Assembly (NCBI GenBank): GCA_963783175.1
Contig: CAWANG010000024.1
Location: 1-64,000 of the forward strand
DNA from: Roseiarcus sp963783175
GTDB taxonomy: Bacteria; Pseudomonadota; Alphaproteobacteria; Rhizobiales; Beijerinckiaceae
Length of the DNA stretch: 64,000 nt
Reading direction: 5' to 3'
Shown: in pieces, positions 1 to 11,166 of the stretch
Layout: the number at the start of each line of letters is the position of its first letter
Position numbering within the stretch: the first letter of the stretch is position 1
Position numbers and translations under genes: made by a program
Notes under the pieces: generated by a model
The model's input: only the letters and a program-made list of their open reading frames with translations
Databases searched by the model: none
Told to the model about the DNA's origin: nothing

Positions 1-90
1 CGACTGCTGAAGGTCAGGGGCGCGAGTTCAACCACATGATATTTGAGCGTCGGCGTACGCTTCATTCTCCATTGTGCGATTGGGGGCCAG

Positions 91-1140
91 ATGACGAAGG
101 AAAGCCGGTCAAAGTATATTCTGTTAACCCCTTGGGGCGAACCCACTGAAATAGATATATATAATTGGAAGGATGGCGGGTTATATATCAACTACTGGGT
201 TCGCACTTTCCAAGAGTTCGAGAAGCTTTCGCCGCTGAGCGGACTGACGTTTTACGTTATTTGGCACCACATTGAAATTCCCGATCTGCCGACTTACGGG
301 GATAACGTCGTTGCAGTTCTTGCCACGGATGAAGAGTGCGTAATTCCTCGCTATTTGAATAAGGTTCGATACGTCTTCAAAAGCTATGGCTTCCAACCCT
401 GGTGCGGCGACTCGCTGCGGGACCCGTCCCCCGCATCCGTGTTGAAATGCGCGAGGAACTGGGCGGTCTGGGCGCGCCACTTCGCGTTTTTTGTGCGTGA
501 GAACGGATTTTCGCTCACCCAGGGAGGCAAGATGGTGATCCCTCTCGGGTACGCGAGACAGACCGATGTGCCCATCAAGCCGATTGAGACCCGGCGTTAC
601 TTGGTGGGATTTCTCGGCAGCATCGAAAATAAGAACTATCCTGCGTTCTCGCCTAAGAGGCTCGTGGGAACGCCAAAGCAGATCGCCCGCTCGCGAATGG
701 CCGAATCTCTGCGAAAGCTCGCCGCTACGGCGCCCGATATCGTCTTCTTTGGCACAACCGCGTCGTTTACCGAAAGCGTCTCGATTGGCGCCGAGGAGCG
801 CTATTCGGAAATCATGGCCGACACAAAAATCGCCCTGGCGCCAAGGGGATCGTCGGTCGAGACATATCGTTTCTTCGAAGCGATGCGCCAAGGCTGCATT
901 GTCATCTGCGACCCGCTGCCTCCACATTGGTTCTATGTGGGTTGTCCAGCGATTCAAATCGGCGACTGGCGCAATCTGGAGGCTGAGGTAGGAGCCCTAT
1001 CCGCCGATCCGCAACGTCTAGCGCGTCTGCATCGGGAAACGCTGGCCTGGTGGGACGCGAAACTCTCCGAAACGGCGCTCGCCGGCGTGTTCGCCAAATG
1101 TCTCGAGGCGCCGGGCATGGGTAAAGAATCGGTCGCTTGA
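91..1140 (+). CDS. Exostosin-like glycosyltransferase
   Basis: Protein of about 349 residues. Its C-terminal half carries APRGSSVETYRFFEAM followed by a 'GCIVICD' strand, the nucleotide-sugar binding pattern of exostosin/GT47-like and related GT-B enzymes. No signal peptide or membrane segment is obvious, so a cytoplasmic transferase acting on a polysaccharide precursor is likely. An upstream in-frame start at 43 would add 16 unconvincing residues. I chose ATG 91 because GGGG lies just upstream. The convergent neighbour is a UDP-xylose synthase, which fits an exopolysaccharide or O-antigen locus extending left of the window. The sugar donor and acceptor cannot be read from sequence. Confidence 0.7.
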   Translation: MTKESRSKYILLTPWGEPTEIDIYNWKDGGLYINYWVRTFQEFEKLSPLSGLTFYVIWHHIEIPDLPTYGDNVVAVLATDEECVIPRYLNKVRYVFKSYGFQPWCGDSLRDPSPASVLKCARNWAVWARHFAFFVRENGFSLTQGGKMVIPLGYARQTDVPIKPIETRRYLVGFLGSIENKNYPAFSPKRLVGTPKQIARSRMAESLRKLAATAPDIVFFGTTASFTESVSIGAEERYSEIMADTKIALAPRGSSVETYRFFEAMRQGCIVICDPLPPHWFYVGCPAIQIGDWRNLEAEVGALSADPQRLARLHRETLAWWDAKLSETALAGVFAKCLEAPGMGKESVA

Positions 1141-1221
1141 GGCTAACCTCGTTTCATGGGCGTCAGCGGAACACGCAACTTAGCGCAGCGCGAACCGGCC
1201 GAGCGCGAGACCCGTCTGCGT

Positions 1222-2217
1222 TCAGCGCTTAGACATCAAGTAGGAAGACTTGACTCCTTCATTTCGGAGCGGAACTTCCCTTCGAAGGATATTCTCGAAA
1301 TAGGCTATCGTTTTCACGAGACCTTCTCGAAGCTGAGTCTTTGGCTCCCACTTCAAGATCGATTTCGCCTTTGAGATGTCCGGTTGCCGCTGTCGCGGAT
1401 CATCTGACGGCAGCGGCTCAAAGCGAATTTTGGACTTTGTGCCAGTCATTTCGACAATGAGTTCCGCAAGCTCGAGGATAGTGAACTCTCGCGGGTTGCC
1501 GATATTGATCGGGCCGGTCACATCGGACGGGGTCTCCATCATGCGAACTATCGCTTCGACCAAATCGTCGACATAGCAGAAGGACCGGGTCTGCGTTCCT
1601 TTCCCGTAGATGGTGATCTCCTGCCCACGCAAAGCCTGGACGATGAAATTCGAAACCACCCGCCCATCGTCAGGGTGCATTCGGGGGCCATAAGTATTGA
1701 AAATCCGGACGATCTTGATAGCCAAATGGTGCTGGCGCCGATAGTCGAAGAATAACGTCTCCGCGCACCGTTTTCCTTCATCATAGCATGATCGCCGCCC
1801 GATCGGATTGACGTTCCCCCAGTATTCCTCGGTCTGAGGATGCACGGTCGGATCGCCGTACACCTCAGACGTCGACGTTTGAAGAATTTTCGCTTTGACG
1901 CGTTTGGCGAGCCCAAGCATGTTGATCGCGCCGATTACGCTCGTTTTCGTTGTCTGTACCGGATCGAATTGATAGTGTATGGGCGAAGCAGGACAGGCCA
2001 GATTAAAAATTTCATCGACTTCGACATATAGGGGAAATGTAACGTCGTGACGTACTAGCTCCATGTTCGGATTATCAAGTAAATGGACAACGTTCCTGCG
2101 CGTACTGGAGAAGAAATTATCGACGCACAGGACTTCGTGTCCGTTATTAAGGAGGCGTTCGCACAGGTGCGACCCTAGAAATCCGGCTCCTCCGGTCACA
2201 AGAATACGTTTCGTCAT
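1222..2217 (-). CDS. UDP-glucuronate decarboxylase (UDP-xylose synthase)
   Basis: 331-residue extended SDR enzyme. The NAD-binding motif GGAGFLGSH lies at residues 9-17, and the catalytic Tyr145/Lys149 in CYDEGKRCAE. The NLACPASPIHYQ segment and the RIFNTYGPRM block are characteristic of UXS-type decarboxylases, which convert UDP-glucuronate to UDP-xylose with tightly bound NAD. Full length for bacterial UXS. It faces the glycosyltransferase gene convergently, so the two do not share a transcript, but both point to surface-glycan synthesis. A general NAD-dependent epimerase is the fallback reading. Confidence 0.9.
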   Translation of the reverse strand: MTKRILVTGGAGFLGSHLCERLLNNGHEVLCVDNFFSSTRRNVVHLLDNPNMELVRHDVTFPLYVEVDEIFNLACPASPIHYQFDPVQTTKTSVIGAINMLGLAKRVKAKILQTSTSEVYGDPTVHPQTEEYWGNVNPIGRRSCYDEGKRCAETLFFDYRRQHHLAIKIVRIFNTYGPRMHPDDGRVVSNFIVQALRGQEITIYGKGTQTRSFCYVDDLVEAIVRMMETPSDVTGPINIGNPREFTILELAELIVEMTGTKSKIRFEPLPSDDPRQRQPDISKAKSILKWEPKTQLREGLVKTIAYFENILRREVPLRNEGVKSSYLMSKR

Positions 2218-2308
2218 TGATTTCCCCGTCCGCGATCCCAGATGACCGAATGGCGCGGTCCGTTCCGACTGTACAGACTAGCCCGGCTCGATCAAGCGCT
2301 TCGAATCG

Positions 2309-5096
<2,788 letters not shown>

Positions 5097-5294
5097 CGGG
5101 CATGTCCGTCGTAGGATCAATGTTGCACTGCGGAAGTCTTTGGTGCAAGAGCGAAGCAAGTAGCGTGCCCGCCTCCCATCGGATTTGAACGGCGTGGCCA
5201 GGGCGCCGGGGCCAGAGCAATCGGCGTTTTCGTCGGGGCCCGCGTCCCAATGGCGATTCCGCCAGAGTGCAAGCGCCCGGCAGCCCGCATGGTG

Positions 5295-5620
5295 GAAGGG
5301 TTTCCAAATCCAACGGAACGAAATCCAAATCCACGAGGAAGGAAATCCAAGCCCAAGGGAAGGAAATCCAAATCGGGCGGAAGGAAATCCAAATGAAAAG
5401 GCGCGCGCAATCTAGGGCTTTTCGGTATCGATAATCTCCCGTTTTCAAAGACTTAGGCACCGTGTCCCGAGGACAAGCGATCCTCTCGGCCTCCGCCCGA
5501 GCTCTTCAACAAAACATCAAAGTCAAACAGAATGAGGCGCCGGCCTGCCGACACCAAGGGTAGCGCTCGCAAGATCTGACGACGCTAGACACGATAGCGC
5601 ATAATTCTGATTTTCGCAAA
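5295..5620. repeat. Dispersed intergenic repeat, copy 1, with ~21-bp minisatellite
   Basis: The ppc-vsr gap contains a short tandem array. From 5337 to 5399 there are three 21-bp units beginning ggaaggaaatcca(a), preceded by more degenerate aaatccaa-containing units from about 5295. The block ends about 200 bases later with ttctgattttcgcaaa (5605-5620). The same order, ggaaggaaaatccaag followed by ttctgattttcgtaaa, recurs at 9895-10139, so this is a dispersed element. Short ORFs through the array (WISF- or DLDF-rich on the minus strand) look like by-products of the repeat. Confidence 0.6.
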
Positions 5621-5639
5621 TTGTTGTCGCCAGGAGCTC

Positions 5640-6080
5640 CTACGGGCTGGTCTTGCGAGCGGGATTCTGTCCGAACGCAGTTTGCTCCAGGGCGAGCGCC
5701 ACGGCGAGCCGGGCGCCGAGCGCCGCCTTATCCTTCAGCTCGCATTCGTAGATGACGATGGCGCGCCAGCCCATTGCGGCATAGGCGCCAAGCGTTCTGG
5801 CGTCACGCGCCCGGTTGCGGGCGATCTTGGCGCGCCAATAGGCGACATTGGTCTTGGGCATGCGCGCGCCGCGCGCGCAGTCGTGGCCGTGCCAGAAACA
5901 GCCGTGGACGAAGATCGCGAGCTTGCGGGAGGCGTAGACGACGTCCGGCTTGCCAGGCAAATCCGCGCGATGGAGCCTATAGCCCGGCGCGATTGGACGC
6001 AGAAGCGCGCAGACCGCGCGCTCAGGAGCCGTGCCGCGCGATTTGACCGCGCGCATGACGGCGGAACGGTCGTAAGTCAT
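5640..6080 (-). CDS. vsr: Very short patch repair (Vsr) endonuclease
   Basis: 146-residue Vsr-family nuclease. It nicks 5' of the T in T:G mismatches arising by deamination of 5-methylcytosine. Visible family signatures are RAVKSRGTAPE near the N-terminus, LPGKPDVV with the catalytic Asp, the VHGCFWHGHDC metal/zinc segment, and YWRAKIARNRARD followed by GWRAIVIYECEL. The start at 6080 forms an ATGA overlap with the stop of the upstream cytosine methylase. This coupling is expected, because Vsr repairs lesions created by that methylase. A longer in-frame start exists at 6110 but would overlap the methylase more. Confidence 0.92.
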   Translation of the reverse strand: MTYDRSAVMRAVKSRGTAPERAVCALLRPIAPGYRLHRADLPGKPDVVYASRKLAIFVHGCFWHGHDCARGARMPKTNVAYWRAKIARNRARDARTLGAYAAMGWRAIVIYECELKDKAALGARLAVALALEQTAFGQNPARKTSP

Positions 6081-7234
6081 GCGGTTTTGACCCGCGGCGC
6101 CAAGTCGCATTCCCGGCCATTGCCGACCAAAGGGAGAAGCAGGCGCTGGCTTAAGAACCGCACGACCGGCGCCGCAACGCCGTCACCGACCAGGTGGAGG
6201 GCGTCGGTCGCGCGGGTCGGCAGCACATAGGCGTCCGGCAGACCCATGAGTCGCGCCGCCTCGCGCGGGCTCAATAGTCGCGTGCGGGTCTTGTCGCCGA
6301 CGATCTCGATCAGAAATTGACGGCTCGAGCCGCCGCCGGGCGTCCGGAGGCAGCCGGCGAGGCCGTCGAAGCGCGCTTCCGCCTGAACACGAACGCCGCC
6401 AGCCCCGTCAGGCCGAGTGCGGCGGAACAGGGCGCCGATCGCACGCTCGCCGCTGGCGCGGGCAAGCTCAACGTCGCGCCGCGAGGCCAGCGAGAGCGTA
6501 GCGAGCAGGCGCTCGGTCTGCTGGACACCGTGCCATCGGGTCTGGTTCGGCTCCCCCTCTAGGCAGTCGGCGAGCCGGAGGTTCGCGCGCGGCGGCTCAG
6601 GGACACGCCACCACACCCAATCGGCGGCGAGCGGCGGGGCGAGAGCGGCGGCGGCGCGCTGCAAAGCCGCCGAGGCGTGATGCGACGGAGGGCTGAGGCC
6701 GACCAGCCCAGCCAGCAGCGGCTCGGCGCGACGGATCGCGACGATAAACACGCGCGGACGCGACTGCGGCAGAAAATTCGCCGCATCGATCGTCAACGCG
6801 CCGAATCGATAGCCGAGGCCTTTGAGCGCCGCGCAGATGGCGGCGAAATCCGTCCCGCCCTTGGAGGTGAGCACACCGGCGACGTTCTCGAGCACGATCA
6901 GGCGGGGCGCGCGTCCCTGCGCCCCCAAAGCGCGCATGGTCGAGCAAAAGCCCCAAAAAGCTCCCGAGCGGGCGCCATCGAGTCCGGCTCCGGCGCCCGC
7001 GAGGGAGAGATCCTGACATGGAAACGACGCCCAGGCGAGGTCGGCGCTTCCCGGCAGATCGGCGGCGCGAAGCGAGGCGACATCGGCGATCCGCAGTTGC
7101 TCGCTCCCCCAGTTGGCCGCATAGGCCGCGCCCTTGCGCGGATCGACATCGTTGGCGAACAGGCACCGCCACTCGGGCTCAAGTCCGGCGCGCGCCATGC
7201 CGCCGCCACAGAAGAACTCATAGAAGCCGGGCAT
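6077..7234 (-). CDS. dcm: DNA (cytosine-5-)-methyltransferase
   Basis: About 385 residues with the ordered C5-methyltransferase motifs: motif I FFCGGGMARAGL at the extreme N-terminus, motif IV SFPCQDLS with the catalytic Cys, motif VI VLENVAG, motif VIII QSRPRVF and motif X GDGVAAPVVRFL. The start at 7234 puts motif I at residues 4-15; a longer in-frame ORF upstream is basic, low-complexity and not conserved-looking. It is followed with a 4-base overlap by vsr, and no restriction endonuclease gene is adjacent, so it is either an orphan methylase or the restriction gene has been lost. The recognition sequence cannot be deduced. Confidence 0.92.
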   Translation of the reverse strand: MPGFYEFFCGGGMARAGLEPEWRCLFANDVDPRKGAAYAANWGSEQLRIADVASLRAADLPGSADLAWASFPCQDLSLAGAGAGLDGARSGAFWGFCSTMRALGAQGRAPRLIVLENVAGVLTSKGGTDFAAICAALKGLGYRFGALTIDAANFLPQSRPRVFIVAIRRAEPLLAGLVGLSPPSHHASAALQRAAAALAPPLAADWVWWRVPEPPRANLRLADCLEGEPNQTRWHGVQQTERLLATLSLASRRDVELARASGERAIGALFRRTRPDGAGGVRVQAEARFDGLAGCLRTPGGGSSRQFLIEIVGDKTRTRLLSPREAARLMGLPDAYVLPTRATDALHLVGDGVAAPVVRFLSQRLLLPLVGNGRECDLAPRVKTA

Positions 7235-7343
7235 CGCCTGCCGCCGCCGAATCGCCAAAGAACGCGACGAGCCTAGCCGATTTGGCCCGGAAAGACGCTC
7301 GACCGCTTGACCAGCGCCTCGGCGTCTTGCGTTTATGGCGGCC

Positions 7344-8348
7344 ATGAGCGATTTCGCCTTTCCCTTTCCGGTTCTCGTCTGCGACACCGGCGGCACCAAC
7401 GTGCGCTTCGCCCTCGCGAAGGAGCCGGGCGCCAAGCTAGGTGAGGTCGTCCATTTGCGGACGGGCGACTATCCGGGCCTGCCCGAGGCGATCGAAGCCG
7501 CCGCGCCGAGGCTGGGCCCAAGGCCGCGCTCGGCGATCGCCTGCGGAGCAGGCCCGGTCGTCGGACGAACGCTCAAGCTCACCAATGCGCCGTGGGTGAT
7601 GGACGGCCCTGAAACAGCGCGCCGCGCCGGCCTTGAGCAGGGGTTGCTGCTCAATGACTTCGAGGCGCAGGCGCTGTCGCTGCCGGCGATCCCGGAAGCT
7701 TGGGCGAGGCGCATCGGCGCGCTGGGCTTCGCCGGCGAAGGCCCGCAGGTGATCCTGGGTCCGGGCACGGGATTGGGCATTGCCGCGCTGGTCGAGGCCG
7801 ACGGCCGCTTTGCCGCGGTTTCGTCGGAAGCCTGCCATATCGACTTCGGGCCGGTCTGGCCGGAGGAATTTGCGATTTGGCCGCATCTCGAGCGCGCACA
7901 CGGGCGGGTGACCAGCGAAAGTGTCATCTCCGGCGTTGGCTTGGCGCGGATTCATCGCGCGCGGATGATCGCCCAAGGGCTCGACGATCCGCGGGCGGAG
8001 CCGGCCGCCGTCACCGCGGCGGCGCTCGCCGATCCCGAAAGCGAAGAAGCGATGAGTCTCGGGCTTTATTGGCGCATTGTCGCCCGCTTTGCCGGCGACA
8101 TGGCGGTGACCTTCGTGGCGACCGGCGGAGTGACGCTCGCCGGCGGCGTGCTTCCGAGGGTGATCAAGTTTCTTGACGAGGCGGCGTTTCGTCACGCTTT
8201 CGAGGCCAAGGCGCCGGTCGACGCCCTCGCCAGGCGCATTCCGACCCGACTCATCACCCAGGACGATGCGGTGCTGGTCGGAATGGCTGCGATCGCCGCC
8301 GCCCCGGCTCGCTACGCCCTCGATTACGCGTCTCGCGGGTGGGTTTAG
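7344..8348 (+). CDS. glk: Glucokinase
   Basis: 334-residue hexokinase-family ASKHA kinase phosphorylating glucose to glucose-6-phosphate. N-terminal phosphate-binding loop VCDTGGTNVRFALA; central LNDFEAQALSLP with the catalytic Asp; ILGPGTGLGIAALV; SEACHIDFGPVWPEE, typical of the Glk family rather than ROK; and a late ATGGVTLAGGVLPR adenosine-site glycine run. ATG 7335 is an alternative start three codons earlier; neither has a clear ribosome site. It diverges from dcm and stands alone, followed by a secreted small protein. Confidence 0.9.
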   Translation: MSDFAFPFPVLVCDTGGTNVRFALAKEPGAKLGEVVHLRTGDYPGLPEAIEAAAPRLGPRPRSAIACGAGPVVGRTLKLTNAPWVMDGPETARRAGLEQGLLLNDFEAQALSLPAIPEAWARRIGALGFAGEGPQVILGPGTGLGIAALVEADGRFAAVSSEACHIDFGPVWPEEFAIWPHLERAHGRVTSESVISGVGLARIHRARMIAQGLDDPRAEPAAVTAAALADPESEEAMSLGLYWRIVARFAGDMAVTFVATGGVTLAGGVLPRVIKFLDEAAFRHAFEAKAPVDALARRIPTRLITQDDAVLVGMAAIAAAPARYALDYASRGWV

Positions 8349-8514
8349 GCGTTATTATGGAGAAGGAGATCGATCCGACTTCGGCGGTCCCCCGGCCACT
8401 GGGCCTAAAATCGGGCCGTTAGCCGCGCTTTTGCCGTTTTCTTGCGGTTTGTGCCGGGAAAACGGACGCGCCACGACTCGGCAAGAGACTGGGCAAGGTT
8501 TGGGGTTGACGGCG

Positions 8515-8946
8515 GTGGAACGGCATTGGCTCTACGGGTTGGCGACCGCGCTCATTGCGGCCGTCGCGACGCTGAGCGGATCGGCCTACGCGGATTGCGG
8601 CTCCGACATGCAGAAGCTCGCCCAGGACCGCAACAACCAGCTTCAAATCGTCAACGACTTCGCCAAGTCGTTTCACGGCAAGCCGATGGACCCGGAAGCT
8701 TTCTGCGTAAAGTCGGCGGGTCTCATTCGCGCCGAGTCGGCGCTGATCGCTTACATGGAGAAGAACAAGGACTGGTGCTCGTTCCCGGACGAAGCGATCG
8801 GCCAGCTCAAAGAACATCACGCCAAGAATGCGTCCTTCAACGCCAAGGCCTGCACGGTCGCGGCGCAGATGAAGAAGATGAAGGAGCAGGCCGCCCAGGG
8901 GGGCGGCGGCCCGCAGGCCCAGCCGCTTCCGTCCGGACCGCTTTGA
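8515..8946 (+). CDS. Small exported cysteine-containing hypothetical protein
   Basis: About 143 residues from a GTG at 8515. A TTG three codons earlier (8506) is also possible. A hydrophobic stretch (WLYGLATALIAAVATLSG) ending in SAYA-DC looks like a Sec signal peptide cleaved after AYA. The mature part has four Cys residues (DCGSD, FCVK, WCSF, ACTV) spaced so that two disulfides are possible, plus a helical Lys/Gln-rich tail. I do not recognise the family. The stop overlaps a possible TTG start of ubiA (TTGA), so the two may be translationally coupled. Function unknown. Confidence 0.65.
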   Translation: MERHWLYGLATALIAAVATLSGSAYADCGSDMQKLAQDRNNQLQIVNDFAKSFHGKPMDPEAFCVKSAGLIRAESALIAYMEKNKDWCSFPDEAIGQLKEHHAKNASFNAKACTVAAQMKKMKEQAAQGGGGPQAQPLPSGPL

Positions 8947-9878
8947 CCGCCGCGCCGCAACCGGCGGCGAGCCTGCCGGACGCCCGGCCGGCGAGCCTGG
9001 TGATGCGGCTCACTCCTGATTTCGCCCTTCCGTTCGTTCAGCTCGCGCGCCTCGATCGGCCGATCGGATGGCAGCTCCTGCTCGCGCCGTGCTGGCAAGC
9101 GACCGCGCTCGCCGGCCTCGCCCTCCATCGCGGGCCGAGCCCCTGGCATCTCTTGCTGTTCTTCGTCGGCGCGATCGCCATGCGCGGCGCGGGGTGCACC
9201 TATAATGACATTCTCGACCGCAAGCTCGACGCTGAGGTCGAGCGCACGCGCAATCGCCCCTTGCCCGCGGGGCGGGTCACGATCGGCGCGGCGGCGGCGT
9301 TCCTCGTCGCTCAGGCGCTGGTCGGCCTCGCGGTCCTCCTCTGCTTCAACCGGTTCTCGATCGGGCTCGGGATCGCCTCGCTTGGCGTCGTTGCGGTCTA
9401 CCCGCTGATGAAGCGGGTGACCTCGTGGCCGCAGGCGGCGCTCGGCCTCGCCTTCTCGTGGGGAGCGCTGATGGGCTGGAGCGCGACATTCGCGAGCCTC
9501 GCGCCGGCCCCGATCCTGCTCTACCTCTCCGCCTTCGCTTGGACGATCGGCTACGACACGATCTACGCGCTGCAGGACGCGCGCGACGACGCCATCGTCG
9601 GCATTCGCTCGACGGCGCGCCTGTTCGGCGCCCGCGCCCGGCTTGGGGTCGGCCTTTTCTATGCCGCGAGCGCGGCGCTGGCTTTTGCGGCGATCGAACT
9701 CGCCGGCGGCGGCTTGATCGCGATCATCGGCTGGCTCGCCTTCTCAGCCCATCTCGGCTGGCAGGTCATGAGGGTCGAAGGCGCCGATCCGGCGACCGCG
9801 CTAAGGCTCTTTCGCTCCAACCGGGACGCGGGGTTCATCCTGTTCGCGGGCATCGCGCTTCAAGGGTGGCTGGGGTAG
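8943..9878 (+). CDS. ubiA: 4-hydroxybenzoate polyprenyltransferase
   Basis: UbiA-family integral membrane prenyltransferase of ubiquinone synthesis. First Asp-rich motif NDILDRKLDAEVERT and second motif YDTIYALQDARDD, which bind Mg-prenyl diphosphate, plus about eight hydrophobic helices. I start it at TTG 8943, overlapping the previous stop, because the N-terminal stretch LPDARPASLVMRL and QLARLDRPIGWQLL resembles the usual UbiA N-terminus. ATG 9003 is the conservative alternative and loses 20 residues. Followed by a dispersed repeat. Confidence 0.88.
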   Translation: MTAAPQPAASLPDARPASLVMRLTPDFALPFVQLARLDRPIGWQLLLAPCWQATALAGLALHRGPSPWHLLLFFVGAIAMRGAGCTYNDILDRKLDAEVERTRNRPLPAGRVTIGAAAAFLVAQALVGLAVLLCFNRFSIGLGIASLGVVAVYPLMKRVTSWPQAALGLAFSWGALMGWSATFASLAPAPILLYLSAFAWTIGYDTIYALQDARDDAIVGIRSTARLFGARARLGVGLFYAASAALAFAAIELAGGGLIAIIGWLAFSAHLGWQVMRVEGADPATALRLFRSNRDAGFILFAGIALQGWLG

Positions 9879-9894
9879 CAGCCTTCCCACACCC

Positions 9895-10139
9895 AAATTG
9901 CTGGAAGCGAATTCAAAACCCGCGGGAAGCTTTTCCAAAGCCGGGGGAAGGAAAAGCAAAGGAAAGGGAAGGAAAATCCAAGCATTTTTCTTCCGGGAAA
10001 TGAGCCTTTTCAACGCTTTGCGCCGGCTTCGGCAAAAAACTCCCTCCAACGCCTTGTTTCGAACGGGCCTCCTGGCCCCGAACCGCGGCAGGCCATTCGT
10101 CGACAAAACCAAAATACCACGACTTCTGATTTTCGTAAA
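9895..10139. repeat. Dispersed intergenic repeat, copy 2
   Basis: Second copy of the element seen at 5295-5620. A purine-rich ggaagg/ccaaag stretch (including ggaaggaaaatccaag near 9965) opens it. A middle part contains gagccttttcaac, compare gagctcttcaac in copy 1. It closes with ttctgattttcgtaaa at 10124-10139, one base different from copy 1. No gene lies within it; ORFs crossing it on either strand have no family resemblance. Confidence 0.55.
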
Positions 10140-10241
10140 GGAAAGGTCGACAACAGCCGCTTCTCCGATTCGGGCGCGTCTGGTCCGGTCGGTCGTCATG
10201 TGAAAAGGATGTATCCTCACGCGAAACCAGGAGCGACAGTG

Positions 10242-11069
10242 GTGAACGAACCGGCGTGGAAAGCCGCCAACCACGCCCACTGGGACGAGATGGTTGGATT
10301 GCATCTCGGTCCGGGCGGCTATGACCTCTCGGACCTGCGTGAGGGGCGTGGCCGTTTCAACGCGATTGAAGAGGCGGAGCTCTGGCCGGTCGACGGCAAA
10401 CTTGTCCTGCACCTTCAATGCCATTTCGGCGCGGACAGCCTGAAGCTCGCGCAACGCGGGGCGAAGGTCGTAGGACTGGATTTTTGCCCAGCCGCGATTA
10501 CCGCCGCAAATCAGCTGGCCAAGGAACTCGGACTCGCCGGTCGCGCCCGCTTTGTCCAGGCGGATCTGTACGATGCGCCAGCAGCAATTGCGGAGCCGGC
10601 GGCGTTCGACCTGGTGTTCGTCACGTGGGGCGCGATCACATGGCTGCCAAACATCCGTCGCTGGGCGGAGATCGTCGCCCATTTCCTCAAGCCGGGTGGT
10701 TCGCTCTACCTCGCGGAGGCGCATCCGGCTGCATTGGTCTTCGATGACGCCGCTCCGCTGGCCGACGGACGGCCCGGCCTCTTCGCGCCTTATTTCTCGC
10801 GCGAACCGGTGCTGTTGGAGGTAACGCGCGACTACGTGGACGAAACGGCGGTGGTGCGCAATGCGACCACGTATACGTGGATACATCCGCTCAGCGACAT
10901 CATCTCCGGCCTTCTCATGGCGGGACTGACTCTGGACTGGTTTCACGAGCACGACGCCGTGACGTGGCGCATGTTCAAGGTCTTGGCGCAAGACGCCAAC
11001 GAGCTATGGCGCTGGCCGGACCGCCCCTGGCTGCCGCTCGCGTTTTCCCTGCGGGCGACCCGTCGTTAG
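10242..11069 (+). CDS. Class I SAM-dependent methyltransferase
   Basis: About 275 residues. SAM-binding motif I is LHLQCHFGADSLKLAQRG, followed by VVGLDFCPAAI (motif II acidic residue) and FLKPGGSLYLAEAH (post-motif III). The LHLQCHFGADSL variant is shared with a group of uncharacterised bacterial methyltransferases. Start GTG 10242 has AGGAG 8 bases upstream; ORFs starting at 10200 or 10209 lack this. Stands alone between the repeat and the convergent folC. Substrate unknown; small molecule more likely than protein or RNA, by inference only. Confidence 0.8.
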   Translation: MNEPAWKAANHAHWDEMVGLHLGPGGYDLSDLREGRGRFNAIEEAELWPVDGKLVLHLQCHFGADSLKLAQRGAKVVGLDFCPAAITAANQLAKELGLAGRARFVQADLYDAPAAIAEPAAFDLVFVTWGAITWLPNIRRWAEIVAHFLKPGGSLYLAEAHPAALVFDDAAPLADGRPGLFAPYFSREPVLLEVTRDYVDETAVVRNATTYTWIHPLSDIISGLLMAGLTLDWFHEHDAVTWRMFKVLAQDANELWRWPDRPWLPLAFSLRATRR

Positions 11070-11166
11070 CCGGGAGCGCTGCTGTCCAGCGAAACGCTTT
11101 CGGAGGTGGGCTTGACCCGACCCGGAGTGTCCCGCGCGTTGACGATGAATCGGCGCCGAGGCCGAC

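Noticed and set aside
181..957. Long minus-strand ORF opposite the first glycosyltransferase
   Set aside because: Arg-rich antisense shadow typical of high-GC DNA; no motif, start site or family resemblance.
5337..5399. CRISPR array
   Set aside because: Units are contiguous 21-bp tandem repeats without unique spacers, and no cas genes are present.
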